Translations under genes and position numbers: made by a program | Shown: piece by piece, positions 51,099 to 60,680 of the stretch | Layout: each line of letters begins with the position of its first letter | Numbering within the stretch: the first letter of the stretch is position 1 | The notes under the pieces: generated by a model | Told to the model about the DNA's origin: nothing | The model's input: the letters and a program-made list of their open reading frames with translations, nothing else | Database searches by the model: none | Assembly (NCBI GenBank): GCA_031552845.1 | Contig: JAVBMC010000027.1 | Location: 8,232-72,231 of the forward strand | Direction: 5' to 3' | Length of the DNA stretch: 64,000 nucleotides | Origin: JAVBMC01 sp031552845 | GTDB taxonomy: Bacteria > Verrucomicrobiota > Kiritimatiellia > RFP12 > DVOR01

Positions 51099-51285
51099 CT
51101 TGCACATAGCATGTCAGCTCCTTGAGGTGTATCTCGCGCCAAGTTGACAGGTTAAGGGAACTTTTGCGAGATGGGTGGATGGCATTTTTCCCTCGATCCA
51201 CCGTGCGCATTCCCCCTATCAACACGGAAAAACATCAGCAAAACCGCATCTTTACGAACGCCTTCACGCGGCCCCCGATTTCCAT

Positions 51286-51314
51286 TTGCGTGGATTCAAA
51301 ATCTATGGTATACT
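51286..51314 (+). promoter_or_regulatory. Promoter of the lipoprotein gene
   Basis: TTGCGT (51286-51291), a 17-bp spacer and TATACT (51309-51314), with a predicted leader of about 110 nt before the ATG at 51433. Confidence 0.55.
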
Positions 51315-51432
51315 AACACCAGCGAGGGAGTTAGAACGGCTGTTGGGGCGTGGGTTTACCCTGCTCCAATTGAAGTTTCCCGTTCCAAACGACCCCCTCT
51401 TTGATTTCAACAACTCTACAAAGGGCACTATC

Positions 51433-51810
51433 ATGCAACTTAAATTTTTGACTCCCTACTGCCTGTTCATCGTACTCACGCTGCTGACGGCATGTGCGAC
51501 TTCGACGACCGAAATGTCACGTGGTGAGTTTGTCCAAACGATCCGCCTCCACCAAACCGAGACCATCAACAACGTTTGGTATGCCGGGCGCAAGGATGGA
51601 TTTGATTACTACGTGCACAACACGGCGAAAGACAGCCGCCACGTCAAACTCCGCCAAGGACAGATCTTCATTAAAGAACCCTTCACCCTGAGCGACGACA
51701 AAAAAGATTGGAAACTCGTCAAAGGCAATACCGACATGTATATGCAAGGCATTGCACTCGACAGCACCACGCCCTTCTCGCCCGGCAAACCGAACTTGAA
51801 GAATCCGTAG
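51433..51810 (+). CDS. Small lipoprotein of unknown function
   Basis: A protein of 125 residues from the ATG at 51433. It has a lipoprotein signal (MQLKFLTPYCLFIVLTLLTAC, in which LTAC is the lipobox). The mature part is mixed alpha/beta with an alternating Tyr/Lys/Asp pattern (WYAGRKDGFDYYVHN, HVKLRQGQIFIKEP) and was not matched to a family. The open frame extends upstream, but nothing before 51433 resembles a start. It is a single gene and faces the convergent dus gene, 21 bp away. Confidence 0.7.
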   Translation: MQLKFLTPYCLFIVLTLLTACATSTTEMSRGEFVQTIRLHQTETINNVWYAGRKDGFDYYVHNTAKDSRHVKLRQGQIFIKEPFTLSDDKKDWKLVKGNTDMYMQGIALDSTTPFSPGKPNLKNP

Positions 51811-51831
51811 AGGCGCCCGGCGACAGCGCGT

Positions 51832-52776
51832 TTAGCAAAAGCCTTTGAAATGCTTGAAGGCGTGCTGCACGATGCGTTCGTATTCGGAGAGAGTACGGCA
51901 GATTTTGACGCCATCCCAAACGCGCTCGCCGTGGTTGAGTCCGGTGTGGAGATAACTCCAGAGTTCTTTCATGCGGCCAATCACGCCGGTCTCGCCGGAA
52001 AGCGTGCCGCGGTATTCGACTAGCAGCGCATCCAAGAAAGCGGCTAAACGTTCCGGTGTGCGAGTGTCGTCACCGGTGGCAATCATTTCTGCAAGGAAGG
52101 GATTGACGGCGAGCCCGCGGCCAATCATCCAACGGGTAATATGCGGGAAGCGTTCTTTGAGGCGTTGAAAATCTGCCGGTGTGCGGATGTCGCCATTATA
52201 GACGACGGGATGGCGACAGAGTTTGGCGGCGGCTTCAAAGCGGTCGACATCAACCATGCCCTCATACATCTGCGCGGCAGTGCGGGGATGGATGCAGACT
52301 TCGCGCAGAGGATAACTGTTGATGAGCTCCATGCGGGACTCGAGCAGATCAGGCGACTTCAAACCCAGCCGCACCTTCACCGAGAAGTCCGAGTGAGCGC
52401 AACCCGTAGCGAGCATCTCAGCAAACGATTTCTCATGCGCCATGAGTCCGCTGCCGCGGCCTTTCTTTGCAACGAACGGCCAAGGACAGCCGGCATTCAA
52501 ATCACACTGCGTATAACCGAGTGCGCGCAAGGCCGACAGCATCACAATCAACTGCTCAGGGTCTTTGCCAATGACCTGCGGAATCAACGGAATCGCCTGA
52601 TTGTGCTCAGGGACAACATCAGCCAGTACGGCGGGTTTGACGCGCGTTCCGGCCACGGTCGGCACAAAGGGTGCAACGGCGCGGTCGACTCCTTTGAAGT
52701 GCGCGGCGAAGACGTTACGAAATCCCGCAACGCTGATACCCCGCAAGGGCGCCATGATTATTTCGTCGCCCTGCAT
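51832..52776 (-). CDS. dus: tRNA-dihydrouridine synthase
   Basis: A 314-residue protein from the ATG at 52776, placed just after the rhomboid stop; a GTG 8 codons upstream would overlap that gene. The FMN barrel start MAPLRGIS, the active-site Cys97 in DLNAGCPWPF and the RNA- and FMN-binding VCIHPRTAAQMYEG, VVYNGDIRTPADF and WMIGRGLAVNPFL blocks identify a Dus. It reduces uridine to dihydrouridine in tRNA with NADPH. The short C-terminal helical domain and NAGCPWP motif resemble the DusC-like group, but the class is not certain. Confidence 0.92.
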   Translation of the reverse strand: MQGDEIIMAPLRGISVAGFRNVFAAHFKGVDRAVAPFVPTVAGTRVKPAVLADVVPEHNQAIPLIPQVIGKDPEQLIVMLSALRALGYTQCDLNAGCPWPFVAKKGRGSGLMAHEKSFAEMLATGCAHSDFSVKVRLGLKSPDLLESRMELINSYPLREVCIHPRTAAQMYEGMVDVDRFEAAAKLCRHPVVYNGDIRTPADFQRLKERFPHITRWMIGRGLAVNPFLAEMIATGDDTRTPERLAAFLDALLVEYRGTLSGETGVIGRMKELWSYLHTGLNHGERVWDGVKICRTLSEYERIVQHAFKHFKGFC

Positions 52777-52780
52777 CAGC

Positions 52781-53482
52781 CTAGCTCTGCGTCCATTCAC
52801 TCAGGTAGAGGAAGCGCTTGCGGATATAAAGTCCATAGAGCCAACCGACGAGACATCCGGTAAAGTGCGCCGTGAACGCCACTTGCCCGCGCAGAAAATA
52901 ACCCTCCGCCAACGTCCCCGCCAACACGATCCAGACAAGCCAGCGGCCTTTTATCTTGATAGGCAGCACAAAGAACACCAGCAGGTAAATCTTTCGCGTG
53001 GCAAACAGAGCAGAGAACGCCCCCAGCAATGCGCACACCCCGCCGCTGGCACCAACACACAACTCCCGCGCATCGCCATTGACAGCAAACACATAGGCCA
53101 GCCAGCCGAATGCAGCAAAGAAACCACCAATGAAAAAGATTTTTAGGACGGTGCGTGAGTCCGTCACGCGCTCAACAGAGCTGCCGACAAACCAAAGCCC
53201 CAGCATATTACACAACAAGTGCCACCATGCCGCATGAAGAAACAGATAGGTTAGCGGCTGCCAGACAAAACCGTGCAGCAATAACGATGGAGAGAGGCCG
53301 AAAGTATACTTAAATGCCTCGCCGAAGAGGAGCACGCCGCCGGGCATTGCGGCCGCGACAGCACTCGTAACCAGCTGAACACCCCAGACACAAAAACAAA
53401 TCACCATCAGTCGAATAACCGATGGTGATGCTTCAACCGCCGTACGCACGCGCTCCGGCAGTTCGCGCAGAAACTGCAACAC
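52781..53482 (-). CDS. Rhomboid family intramembrane serine protease
   Basis: A protein of 233 residues if the GTG at 53482 is used, just after the stop of the small gene upstream; the frame stays open to a GTG at 53530. Six or seven helices are visible. The helix-2 motif HAAWWHLLCNMLGLW (His83, His88, Asn92), Ser146 in GASGGVCALLGAF and His206 in AHFTGCLVGWLYG form the rhomboid oxyanion and Ser-His dyad. It should cleave membrane proteins within the inner membrane. It lies between a 60-residue membrane protein and dus in one operon; no target is evident. Confidence 0.85.
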   Translation of the reverse strand: MLQFLRELPERVRTAVEASPSVIRLMVICFCVWGVQLVTSAVAAAMPGGVLLFGEAFKYTFGLSPSLLLHGFVWQPLTYLFLHAAWWHLLCNMLGLWFVGSSVERVTDSRTVLKIFFIGGFFAAFGWLAYVFAVNGDARELCVGASGGVCALLGAFSALFATRKIYLLVFFVLPIKIKGRWLVWIVLAGTLAEGYFLRGQVAFTAHFTGCLVGWLYGLYIRKRFLYLSEWTQS

Positions 53483-53484
53483 GC

Positions 53485-53667
53485 CTAGAAACCCCCGTAG
53501 TTCTGGAAGTCCATAAACAGCAGCATACACGTCCCCAAGGCGATAACCACCGTAATGATAGCGGCGATGCCACCGATGATATCGGGCTTCGAGCCACGCG
53601 GCTTCACTCCGCCGGCGAACGGATCACGCAGACGCTGATTAATATATGCTTTATTTTCTTCGGCCAT
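53485..53667 (-). CDS. Small single-span membrane protein
   Basis: A protein of 60 residues with AGAGGT 9 nt before the ATG and a good promoter upstream, so it is probably real. The N-terminal half is charged (MAEENKAYINQRLRDPFAGG) and the C-terminal half is one membrane helix (IIGGIAAIITVVIALGTCMLLFM). No family was recognised. It leads the operon with rhomboid and dus. Confidence 0.65.
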   Translation of the reverse strand: MAEENKAYINQRLRDPFAGGVKPRGSKPDIIGGIAAIITVVIALGTCMLLFMDFQNYGGF

Positions 53668-53689
53668 AACTCACTACCTCTCTTCCAAC

Positions 53690-53718
53690 AGTTTACACTA
53701 TTTTCAGCCCCTTGCCAA
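53690..53718 (-). promoter_or_regulatory. Promoter of the small protein/rhomboid/dus operon
   Basis: Minus-strand TTGGCA (53718-53713), a 17-bp spacer and TAAACT (53695-53690), 23 bp before the ATG. Confidence 0.6.
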
Positions 53719-53732
53719 CACAAAAGGCACCC

Positions 53733-56672
53733 CTACTCCAGAAATTGAAAATACACCAGCCGCTGTTCATTCAGTTTTTCGTCCGATCCATTCTTAAATA
53801 ATTCGATTGCACTACCACCACCCTGATTCCAAGGCCCCGAAACACTCGCCGCATCCGGCTGTAATGGATTACGCCAAACCAATGCCACGGCCCGTGCACT
53901 GGCACTGGGATTGCCCTCTGTCAAGTCATCACGTCCCAAAACCGATGTATAAGCGTCTGCGCGGAGAATATACAGGAACAATTGCTGGCTGCGGCTGAAC
54001 ATATCCTGCGACATTGCAGCAATCATCTTACGGCGAAACTCCGGCAACTTTCTGACGTTTGCAAGGTTTCTAAAATAGACGCCGGCAGAAAAATCACTAT
54101 CCAGAAAACGGTCACTATACTCCGCCTCCTCCGGACCATGATGACGTTCACGAGTGTCGATAAACATACGAATCACTTCTTGAACAGCTGCCTTAAATTC
54201 ATCGGATACGGTCGGTGGTGTTGCTGCCCCTTCAGCCGTGGCATCTTCTATCGACATCGGCATCCCCTGCAAAGCGATTTTCAATACGCTTTCTTGGTCG
54301 GTGTTGGAATGCACCAACCCGCGCTGCTTCTTCTTGCTGGCAGCAAAGAATTTAAAGAAATCAGCGTCATACTTCATCCCATTTTCATACTTATAAGGGC
54401 GCAACGCTTGGAAAAAACCAAAATTATTCCCTAGAGCCGCATTGAAGTCCGCAGCCATCGCTGGCTGCGTCATATTATAGGGAGGCCGCGGCAAAAACGC
54501 CAATTCCCCCGGGACAAAGATCCGTCCTTTATTAGACACATAAAAAGCACAGTATTGATCCGTTCCACTGGTCAAAACCGTTTCCGAATGCGGTTCCTTT
54601 GCGTGATTATCGCCATTCACCTGCAGCGCTTTGGCCATCAACGGATTGGGCACCCCTTTCGATGGGGACTTATTTGGACGGAAATACCAATGTATTGAAC
54701 TTTCTTCTACCTTATACCCATCTCCACCAGCCCCATAGTTGTCCAGAACTGCTTTAATGCCACTTTCATTCCGTGCTTCGCTGGATGCAGGTGAAAACCA
54801 ATTATACCGCGGATCAACCGTGTCCCAAGCCCCCGACAGTGGCCAAACATTTGAATCACCCGTCACCACCGGCTTGATTTTAGAGACTATTCGGAGTTCT
54901 TTTGTAACTGGATCTTCTACCTCTTTAGATTCAAGCTGAAAGACATACCTCACATGAAAATAACGTTCGCCACACATTCCAAAGTTCTCTGATGATACCA
55001 ATCCGTTCGGGGCTACGGCAGCCATCTTCGCGTCTATCCCATCGAAACTGATTGGCACTTCATCATAAAGTCCGGCTCCCTCAACCTTGAAACGGAAAAA
55101 CCAATCGAAATAAAGCTTGGCGTCTTTACCCACTTCAAAAGGGCCCTGATCCGGAAAAGCTACTTTTATTTCAACGTGCTTAAATGTTCCTTTGGGCATG
55201 GTACCCACAGAACCACCGCCCGTAGCACCTAAAGACCCTTTGACCACATACGGGGCGGAGGGCTGTGCAGCAAGAGCAATGCCCCATGCGCCTTCGTGGA
55301 CAACAGTTGCAGCATTCTTGGTGTCTTGCGCAAACAAATTTGCCAGCTGAATAGTCAAAGTAGCAGTTCCCGCTGATGCCAAAGCCGGATGAAAATTAAT
55401 CAACGCGTTTCCGTTCTCATTAACAGGAAACTCTTGGTCTTGATCAAAAAGATCATCCCTATATATATCTCCTTGATAATGAACAGCAGAGATCATCGGC
55501 GTACACTCAGTGGAGGGCAGGCACATGGCGAGATCGTCTTGCGTGCCATCACCATTCCAAGGAATATCGTCTTCATCCATGTAATCCATCAATGCCAAGC
55601 GAAAATACTTGGCGTGATCCCCCGCAACTCCCGTGTAACCCATCAGGGCATGCTTTAATGCATCTTTCAGTCGTTCATTGAATTCACTATCGCCCTTCTT
55701 TGCGTTCAAATTGGCCAACGTCAAGTCTTCGTCACAGGATAGAACCATATTGGTCAACTCGGCATAGGACTTGGCTTCTGAGAGCACATTCTTAGAGTAG
55801 GCCAGCTGGGGAATAAACGGCCAACGGCTGTAAACTGTCAACGGCGCAGGGGATGTGGCGTTGTTTCCCGGCGTGTTACAAAGTACCCAGTCAAGGATAT
55901 TGTCAGCAAAGTAACCGCTGTTTGTGGCCGCAATCAAATCAGCCCCTGTCACGAACTGAGTCTCAAACGTCGGCCCGCTGCTGCCACGGCGTGTCTCCAC
56001 AAAATTAATAGCATCATTCTGTGAATACATGATATTAACGGCGGTCGGAGAGTCCTCGAACAGTAAAATATCCGTACCATTGGTGCCAACACCACGCACA
56101 ACGTTTTTCGTGCCGATGGCATTGATGTCAAGCATATCAGAAACATTGACAACCATCCACGAATAACGCCCGGCAATAGTCGAACTCGCCGCATCAAAGT
56201 CGGAGCTAGCATCCCTGACTATTTTAGGACGATCGACCCTCCGCCAACCCACAGCAAAGCGGGCCTCTAACACGTCTTTTGTCAAAGCCGGCGGAACATG
56301 TTCCATTACAGCAGGCGACAATAACCCGGAGTACGCCGCCACGTTTTTAAATGAGGCGTGGGTGAGCAAATCATTTTTTGTAGGCGTGGAGACCAAGACA
56401 CGGGACAAGGGATCTGCACCACTGTCAGCCAGAGAATAGAATACCGGCCACAACGTACTGTTGTTGCGGCGCAGCAGATATTCAGTCGTATCACGGGCAT
56501 CGGCAAATGCCACCGTCAGCATCTGCCGAGCCATGACGGCATGCCGATAGTTTGAAGTTCCTTGACGCTCCGTTCGCATATAGATTGTAAACGCGACAGC
56601 ACTGATCACCAAAAAACTCAGCACGCCGAGCGAAATCAACAAAGCTGAGCCTCTCTTTGACATTATTCTCAT
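53733..56672 (-). CDS. Very large GspK/PilX-like minor pseudopilin-type protein
   Basis: A protein of 979 residues from the ATG at 56672, with GGAGAG 5 nt upstream. The N-terminus KRGSALLISLGVLSFLVISAVAF is the RGxALL-helix pattern of GspK and PilX, which lack the usual Glu5. GspK is normally 300-350 residues, so this one is about three times longer. Typical GspK-like features occur (a long helix after the membrane span, DAxDxxNxNA-like stretches such as DMLDINAIGTKNV), and the rest is beta-rich with no clear domain. It is the last gene of the gspF/prepilin operon. It probably caps a pseudopilus, but the large extra mass may display a ligand-binding surface. Confidence 0.72.
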   Translation of the reverse strand: MRIMSKRGSALLISLGVLSFLVISAVAFTIYMRTERQGTSNYRHAVMARQMLTVAFADARDTTEYLLRRNNSTLWPVFYSLADSGADPLSRVLVSTPTKNDLLTHASFKNVAAYSGLLSPAVMEHVPPALTKDVLEARFAVGWRRVDRPKIVRDASSDFDAASSTIAGRYSWMVVNVSDMLDINAIGTKNVVRGVGTNGTDILLFEDSPTAVNIMYSQNDAINFVETRRGSSGPTFETQFVTGADLIAATNSGYFADNILDWVLCNTPGNNATSPAPLTVYSRWPFIPQLAYSKNVLSEAKSYAELTNMVLSCDEDLTLANLNAKKGDSEFNERLKDALKHALMGYTGVAGDHAKYFRLALMDYMDEDDIPWNGDGTQDDLAMCLPSTECTPMISAVHYQGDIYRDDLFDQDQEFPVNENGNALINFHPALASAGTATLTIQLANLFAQDTKNAATVVHEGAWGIALAAQPSAPYVVKGSLGATGGGSVGTMPKGTFKHVEIKVAFPDQGPFEVGKDAKLYFDWFFRFKVEGAGLYDEVPISFDGIDAKMAAVAPNGLVSSENFGMCGERYFHVRYVFQLESKEVEDPVTKELRIVSKIKPVVTGDSNVWPLSGAWDTVDPRYNWFSPASSEARNESGIKAVLDNYGAGGDGYKVEESSIHWYFRPNKSPSKGVPNPLMAKALQVNGDNHAKEPHSETVLTSGTDQYCAFYVSNKGRIFVPGELAFLPRPPYNMTQPAMAADFNAALGNNFGFFQALRPYKYENGMKYDADFFKFFAASKKKQRGLVHSNTDQESVLKIALQGMPMSIEDATAEGAATPPTVSDEFKAAVQEVIRMFIDTRERHHGPEEAEYSDRFLDSDFSAGVYFRNLANVRKLPEFRRKMIAAMSQDMFSRSQQLFLYILRADAYTSVLGRDDLTEGNPSASARAVALVWRNPLQPDAASVSGPWNQGGGSAIELFKNGSDEKLNEQRLVYFQFLE

Positions 56673-56685
56673 GAATCTCTCCAAA

Positions 56686-57129
56686 TCAATCAACGTAACG
56701 GGCTAAATTCGGCACGAAAACTCCAGTCACAAATGTTTCATCCATCTTTTCGTTATCCTGTTGACGAATGATCCTTACGCGATATGGACGCCCCCATGGA
56801 TCTAAAAATTGATCGTTTGCGTTCAGACGGGCGTTCAAATAGACGACCCCCTCCGAGTTGTTTTTAGGATCAAGCAAAGCCCCCATGTTGGCCAAGCTGA
56901 CTTCCAATGAGTCGGCATCCTCTGTCGAAAACGGCAACGGATTAGCGTCTTCGTAATGCGCTTCCTCGTAAGTACGTATGGCGTTGACAATTTCGCGCAG
57001 CTCAACCTCTGCCTTGACCACCCGCGCCCGCTCCCGTGCACCGGATACCGAAATAGCCAAAGCCGCCATCATGATGCTGATCACGGACACAACAATCAGC
57101 ATTTCTATCAAGGTAAAACCTTTATTCAT
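56686..57129 (-). CDS. Prepilin-like protein, GspG/GspH type
   Basis: A protein of 147 residues from the ATG at 57129, giving the short leader MNKG before FTLIEMLIVVSVISIMMAAL with Glu at position +5 of the mature form; longer in-frame starts exist. After the helix the sequence AEVELREIVNAIRTYEEAHY and the DPWGRPYRV block resemble major pseudopilins of the GspG group. It needs a prepilin peptidase that is not encoded in this window. Confidence 0.85.
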   Translation of the reverse strand: MNKGFTLIEMLIVVSVISIMMAALAISVSGARERARVVKAEVELREIVNAIRTYEEAHYEDANPLPFSTEDADSLEVSLANMGALLDPKNNSEGVVYLNARLNANDQFLDPWGRPYRVRIIRQQDNEKMDETFVTGVFVPNLARYVD

Positions 57130-57184
57130 CAATTTATCCCTCACGGATACCTCTGAATTCTTAGCGCTAAACATCAGACACATC

Positions 57185-57910
57185 CTATTTTTGAGTCCCC
57201 AACCAAGTCCGAATTACCGACGATTCGGGATCATCTGGATCCTGTCCGGTGCCCTTACGCCCCCATGACCATGCCCCAATATCATACGTGTTTCTGGCAT
57301 TTGCTCTCAGCTCCGCAGTTACTTGGTAAACCATTGAACGCTCTGCTTTAAAATAGGAGTCTAGCTCGATCCGCGAAGCGCTAACCGTTACATGTGAATT
57401 GACTTCATCTTGAACAGTCACGGTCACCACAGTAGCCTTTTTGCCCTGAGCATCAAACAGCGTCTCTTCGCGTTGGCAAGAGCCGCCGCCCAACGACCAT
57501 TTGACCAAGGAATACCCCCGAACAGACACAACCTGCCCCTTATCTCCCCGTGACGTAGACGGCCGCAAGATAAAAAAAGATGTTGGAGGGGTGAAGGATC
57601 CGGCATTCATCACTGCACTTGTAGAAACAAGGCCTACATCCGCTAAGAAACCGATGTCAACCATATTAGCCAAATCACGCTCCAACATCGCTGTGGCTGA
57701 ACGCAGCTGGCCATAGCCTTGCACCTGATCCGTTCCCGCACGCCATGCCAAATTACTTTGCTGAAACAATGCCGACATCATCATCATCAACATCGAAAAA
57801 ACCGCAACAGCCACCATCACTTCAATCAACGAGAAACCTGCAGAAATCTTCTTCCTGCAATTCTGGCATGTCCATTTTTTTTTCATGTTAGCGCTTTGCT
57901 CCCTACTCAT
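57185..57910 (-). CDS. Prepilin-like protein, GspJ type
   Basis: A protein of 241 residues from the ATG at 57910, which overlaps the previous TGA (ATGA). A long basic leader (MSREQ...NCRKKISAG) precedes FSLIEVMVAVAVFSMLMMMMSALF. The mature body (QLRSATAMLERDLANMVD) matches the GspJ pattern of a minor pseudopilin. It lies in the middle of the prepilin operon. Confidence 0.85.
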   Translation of the reverse strand: MSREQSANMKKKWTCQNCRKKISAGFSLIEVMVAVAVFSMLMMMMSALFQQSNLAWRAGTDQVQGYGQLRSATAMLERDLANMVDIGFLADVGLVSTSAVMNAGSFTPPTSFFILRPSTSRGDKGQVVSVRGYSLVKWSLGGGSCQREETLFDAQGKKATVVTVTVQDEVNSHVTVSASRIELDSYFKAERSMVYQVTAELRANARNTYDIGAWSWGRKGTGQDPDDPESSVIRTWLGTQK

Positions 57911-58488
57911 GGCAAAATACCCTTGTAATGCCATGCCATCGGCACCGCGAAAAATACCGGGTTACTACGGAAGACCCCTGTCGACAACTCGGACGATTGA
58001 ACTGCAACAACTTGCAGCAATGTACTATTCCTCACACTAGCGCTATCCGTAAACAGTCCGCAATCATCACTGTTCGCCTCCTCCAAAACGACTAACCTAT
58101 ACTGACCATTATCACCCGAGTTTGAACCTGTTTTCATCGACCGAACCTGTAGAGTAGTGTCAGCGATTTGTTCCACTTTTGTTTTATCAAGACCACCGGG
58201 GAGGCCACCGCCTGGCGCGTCTAATTTTGCAGGCAAGCCTTGCGCCGGCGATGATATCACCGCATGACCCTGTGCCAAAGCCAACGCATATTGAGCGAAC
58301 ATGGTTTGCTTTAAGTCTGCCCGATTTTGCATTCCTTCACGCAAGCCCGCCGGGAATAACGCCATTAAAGCCAGAACCCCAAAACCCATAACGAATACGG
58401 CCATGTTCACTTCAATCAGCGAAAACCCCGATACACGTCGGTGGCATTGCAACTTCCGTCGCAGAAAACGACTGAGTACAAGCCTCAT
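57907..58488 (-). CDS. Prepilin-like protein, GspI type
   Basis: A protein of 193 residues with AGAGGT before the ATG. A basic leader ending RRVSG precedes FSLIEVNMAVFVMGFGVLALMALFPAGL, the pattern of GspI and PilV minor pseudopilins. It is coupled to the next gene by a 4-nt overlap. Confidence 0.84.
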   Translation of the reverse strand: MRLVLSRFLRRKLQCHRRVSGFSLIEVNMAVFVMGFGVLALMALFPAGLREGMQNRADLKQTMFAQYALALAQGHAVISSPAQGLPAKLDAPGGGLPGGLDKTKVEQIADTTLQVRSMKTGSNSGDNGQYRLVVLEEANSDDCGLFTDSASVRNSTLLQVVAVQSSELSTGVFRSNPVFFAVPMAWHYKGILP

Positions 58489-58523
58489 AGATAACCTCTT
58501 TTCAACATACGCAACCTAACCTG

Positions 58524-59348
58524 TCAGTTCTTTTTTGTAGAGGAACTAATCTTTCCCGTTCCGGGATTAATGGTGACGACAAAATCCAAGCTCCCTTTGC
58601 TTTTCGCTCCTTTAAATTTGGCAGACACGGTGTTAACGGAGCTCCCCAAAGAACCATCAGCATTAAAAAGAATCATATCTCCGCCCACGTTCAATTCGTA
58701 TCCTGCCGGCGCGGCATAGGTCTGAGATGCTCGCGACCACAGCATTATTCCGTGCCCCGGCATGCGTGTTTTATCATTTTCAAGATCACCCATAGAACCC
58801 TGCGTGCCTGAAACAAAAACATATCCGTTCGTGAGCGAACCAGCTTTATCTGGGGGACCGAATGATTCACGCTCCACACCGCAGTATGCAATAACATCCG
58901 TTCCATTTGCGATATCCACAAGGCGACAGGTGTAAGATTTTCCGGAACCGCTGGACGAGGCCACCATTTCACCTCTCAACTTTTCGACAACGTTTCCAAA
59001 AAAGTCAATATACCCTCCGCCTCTATGAAAAAAATCTCCATTATAGACAACTCCAAGCTCAGTGCAAAGCGAGTACAGTGCCGTCACTCCGTCCTTTTCT
59101 GATCGCGAGAACAGTACGCCGACTCGCGTATTTCCCAAGCAAGCCTTCTGACGCGCTTGTGTCAATACGTTGACCAATTGCGTAGCGCCGCGTTTTTGAG
59201 CCAGCGCCTGCGAGGACCCCATATAACCGGCGATCGTCAATGTTGTCATTAATGCCATAATTCCGATAACAACCAACAGCTCCAGCAGGGTAAACCCACT
59301 AGGTTTCCCGAAACGTCTGACACAACTACATATCCCTGAATTCAACAT
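58524..59348 (-). CDS. Prepilin-like protein, GspH type
   Basis: A protein of 274 residues with GGAG before the ATG. A leader ending KPSG precedes FTLLELLVVIGIMALMTTLTIAGY. The body starts KRGATQLVNVLTQARQKACLGNTRVGV, typical of GspH/FimT, and is longer than the usual 150-200 residues. Confidence 0.84.
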   Translation of the reverse strand: MLNSGICSCVRRFGKPSGFTLLELLVVIGIMALMTTLTIAGYMGSSQALAQKRGATQLVNVLTQARQKACLGNTRVGVLFSRSEKDGVTALYSLCTELGVVYNGDFFHRGGGYIDFFGNVVEKLRGEMVASSSGSGKSYTCRLVDIANGTDVIAYCGVERESFGPPDKAGSLTNGYVFVSGTQGSMGDLENDKTRMPGHGIMLWSRASQTYAAPAGYELNVGGDMILFNADGSLGSSVNTVSAKFKGAKSKGSLDFVVTINPGTGKISSSTKKN

Positions 59349-59360
59349 GAGGCAACTCCA

Positions 59361-59999
59361 TCACTTCTTTATATAACGTTTCACATTTTTACCGGCATCG
59401 CTCTCCGGCGTGTAAACCATGGCACTGTCATTGTCCAAGTCGTAAACAATAATCAAGTAATTGAGGTCTTGCTTCGGTCCCGTACGTGGGCCCGTAATAA
59501 TATTCAGCTCGCCGTTATCCGGTGTAATACCCTTTCCACCTTCCCGCGCCATCTTCCATGTACAGGTTAGTCCATCGGATCTTTCAACGAACACCACCGA
59601 GGGATCGAGAAATGCACGCTTATTGGGATTCTCTTCAGGTCCCGTGTTAATCGGATCCAGCGCCTTCAAAACAAGCGAATTCGCACCATACCTAAGTCCA
59701 CTCAATGCATCCCCACCGCCAAACACAGCACCCTTAAAATGGCGCGTATCATCCGACCCAACAACAATGTTCTCGTACTGGTTAAAGTTTTCAGGCAATC
59801 CTGGCCAACGACGGTAATATTGGCGATAGGCGACAATCGCATTTTTGACGGCGGTAACCGCAGCGGCCTTTTGCTTATCCCGAACAGCTTTATTGTTTTT
59901 AACAATCGCTCCTATTGTTAACCCCATCACAATTACAAGAATCGTAATAGCTATCATCAACTCAATCAGCGTCATTCCGCTTCTGTCAGAGCATTTCAT
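59361..59999 (-). CDS. Prepilin-like protein
   Basis: A protein of 212 residues from the ATG at 59999 with AAGG upstream. The leader MKCSDRSG is followed by MTLIELMIAITILVIVMGLTIGAIV, with Glu at +5. A conserved YRRWPGLPENFNQY block follows and recurs in form (RTWPEG) in the next prepilin, which suggests a group of related minor pseudopilins. The exact class is unsure. Confidence 0.83.
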   Translation of the reverse strand: MKCSDRSGMTLIELMIAITILVIVMGLTIGAIVKNNKAVRDKQKAAAVTAVKNAIVAYRQYYRRWPGLPENFNQYENIVVGSDDTRHFKGAVFGGGDALSGLRYGANSLVLKALDPINTGPEENPNKRAFLDPSVVFVERSDGLTCTWKMAREGGKGITPDNGELNIITGPRTGPKQDLNYLIIVYDLDNDSAMVYTPESDAGKNVKRYIKK

Positions 60000-60025
60000 C
60001 ACAATACCTTCACTTTTTATTTGTA

Positions 60026-60667
60026 TTACCAGCTCTTTGTCGATAATTTCCGAAAGAACTCCACATCAATGGCTCCGGCAGGCTTCCCATCCACACCCCA
60101 AGACCACGCTGCGGCAGATGCACGGATCTCAACACCCGCCGGCAACAAGCCAGAGTCTTCACTATTGATGAGTCCGTCATAGTTCAAATCGAGAGCAAAT
60201 TGAATACGCCGGCGGTCAGCTTCCGCAGCAGTCAAGCGTCCCTGTTTTGCCAAACGCTGCCCCCAAGAATCTAGCAACCCCCACCGCACCTCAATATTCT
60301 TCGATTCATCAATGGTGGCAGTATCCATCCCAGGATACGAAAGATCCATATAGCGGTACTTTGCTCTGCCGGGCGTTGGTTCATATCCACCACCGAGTAT
60401 CCTGCAAATGTCGGTATCCACGCCATTTTCAAAGCTAACACCCTCAGGCCACGTTCGATTACGCAGCAAATAAGTTCCCCAAACTGTTGCCACCTGTGAA
60501 GCCAAGGAGGTGGAAGTCGATGCGAAAGCCATACGCTGCACTCTGCCATACCCGACGAGCATTGATGCGATCAGGATACTCATGATCGAAATAACGACTA
60601 ACAACTCCATCAGAGTGAAACCAAACCGCCTCAGATTTCTCTGGTTTTTCATACCTTCGCAATTCAT
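60026..60667 (-). CDS. Prepilin-like protein
   Basis: A protein of 213 residues; the ATG at 60667 has AAAGGGCAGG upstream. The leader ends LRRFG before FTLMELLVVISIMSILIASMLVGYG. The C-terminal part, LDLNYDGLINSEDSGLLP, resembles a calcium-binding DxNxDG loop like that used in GspG pseudopilins or dockerin-type repeats. Confidence 0.82.
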   Translation of the reverse strand: MNCEGMKNQRNLRRFGFTLMELLVVISIMSILIASMLVGYGRVQRMAFASTSTSLASQVATVWGTYLLRNRTWPEGVSFENGVDTDICRILGGGYEPTPGRAKYRYMDLSYPGMDTATIDESKNIEVRWGLLDSWGQRLAKQGRLTAAEADRRRIQFALDLNYDGLINSEDSGLLPAGVEIRASAAAWSWGVDGKPAGAIDVEFFRKLSTKSW

Positions 60668-60680
60668 TCAACCTGCCCTT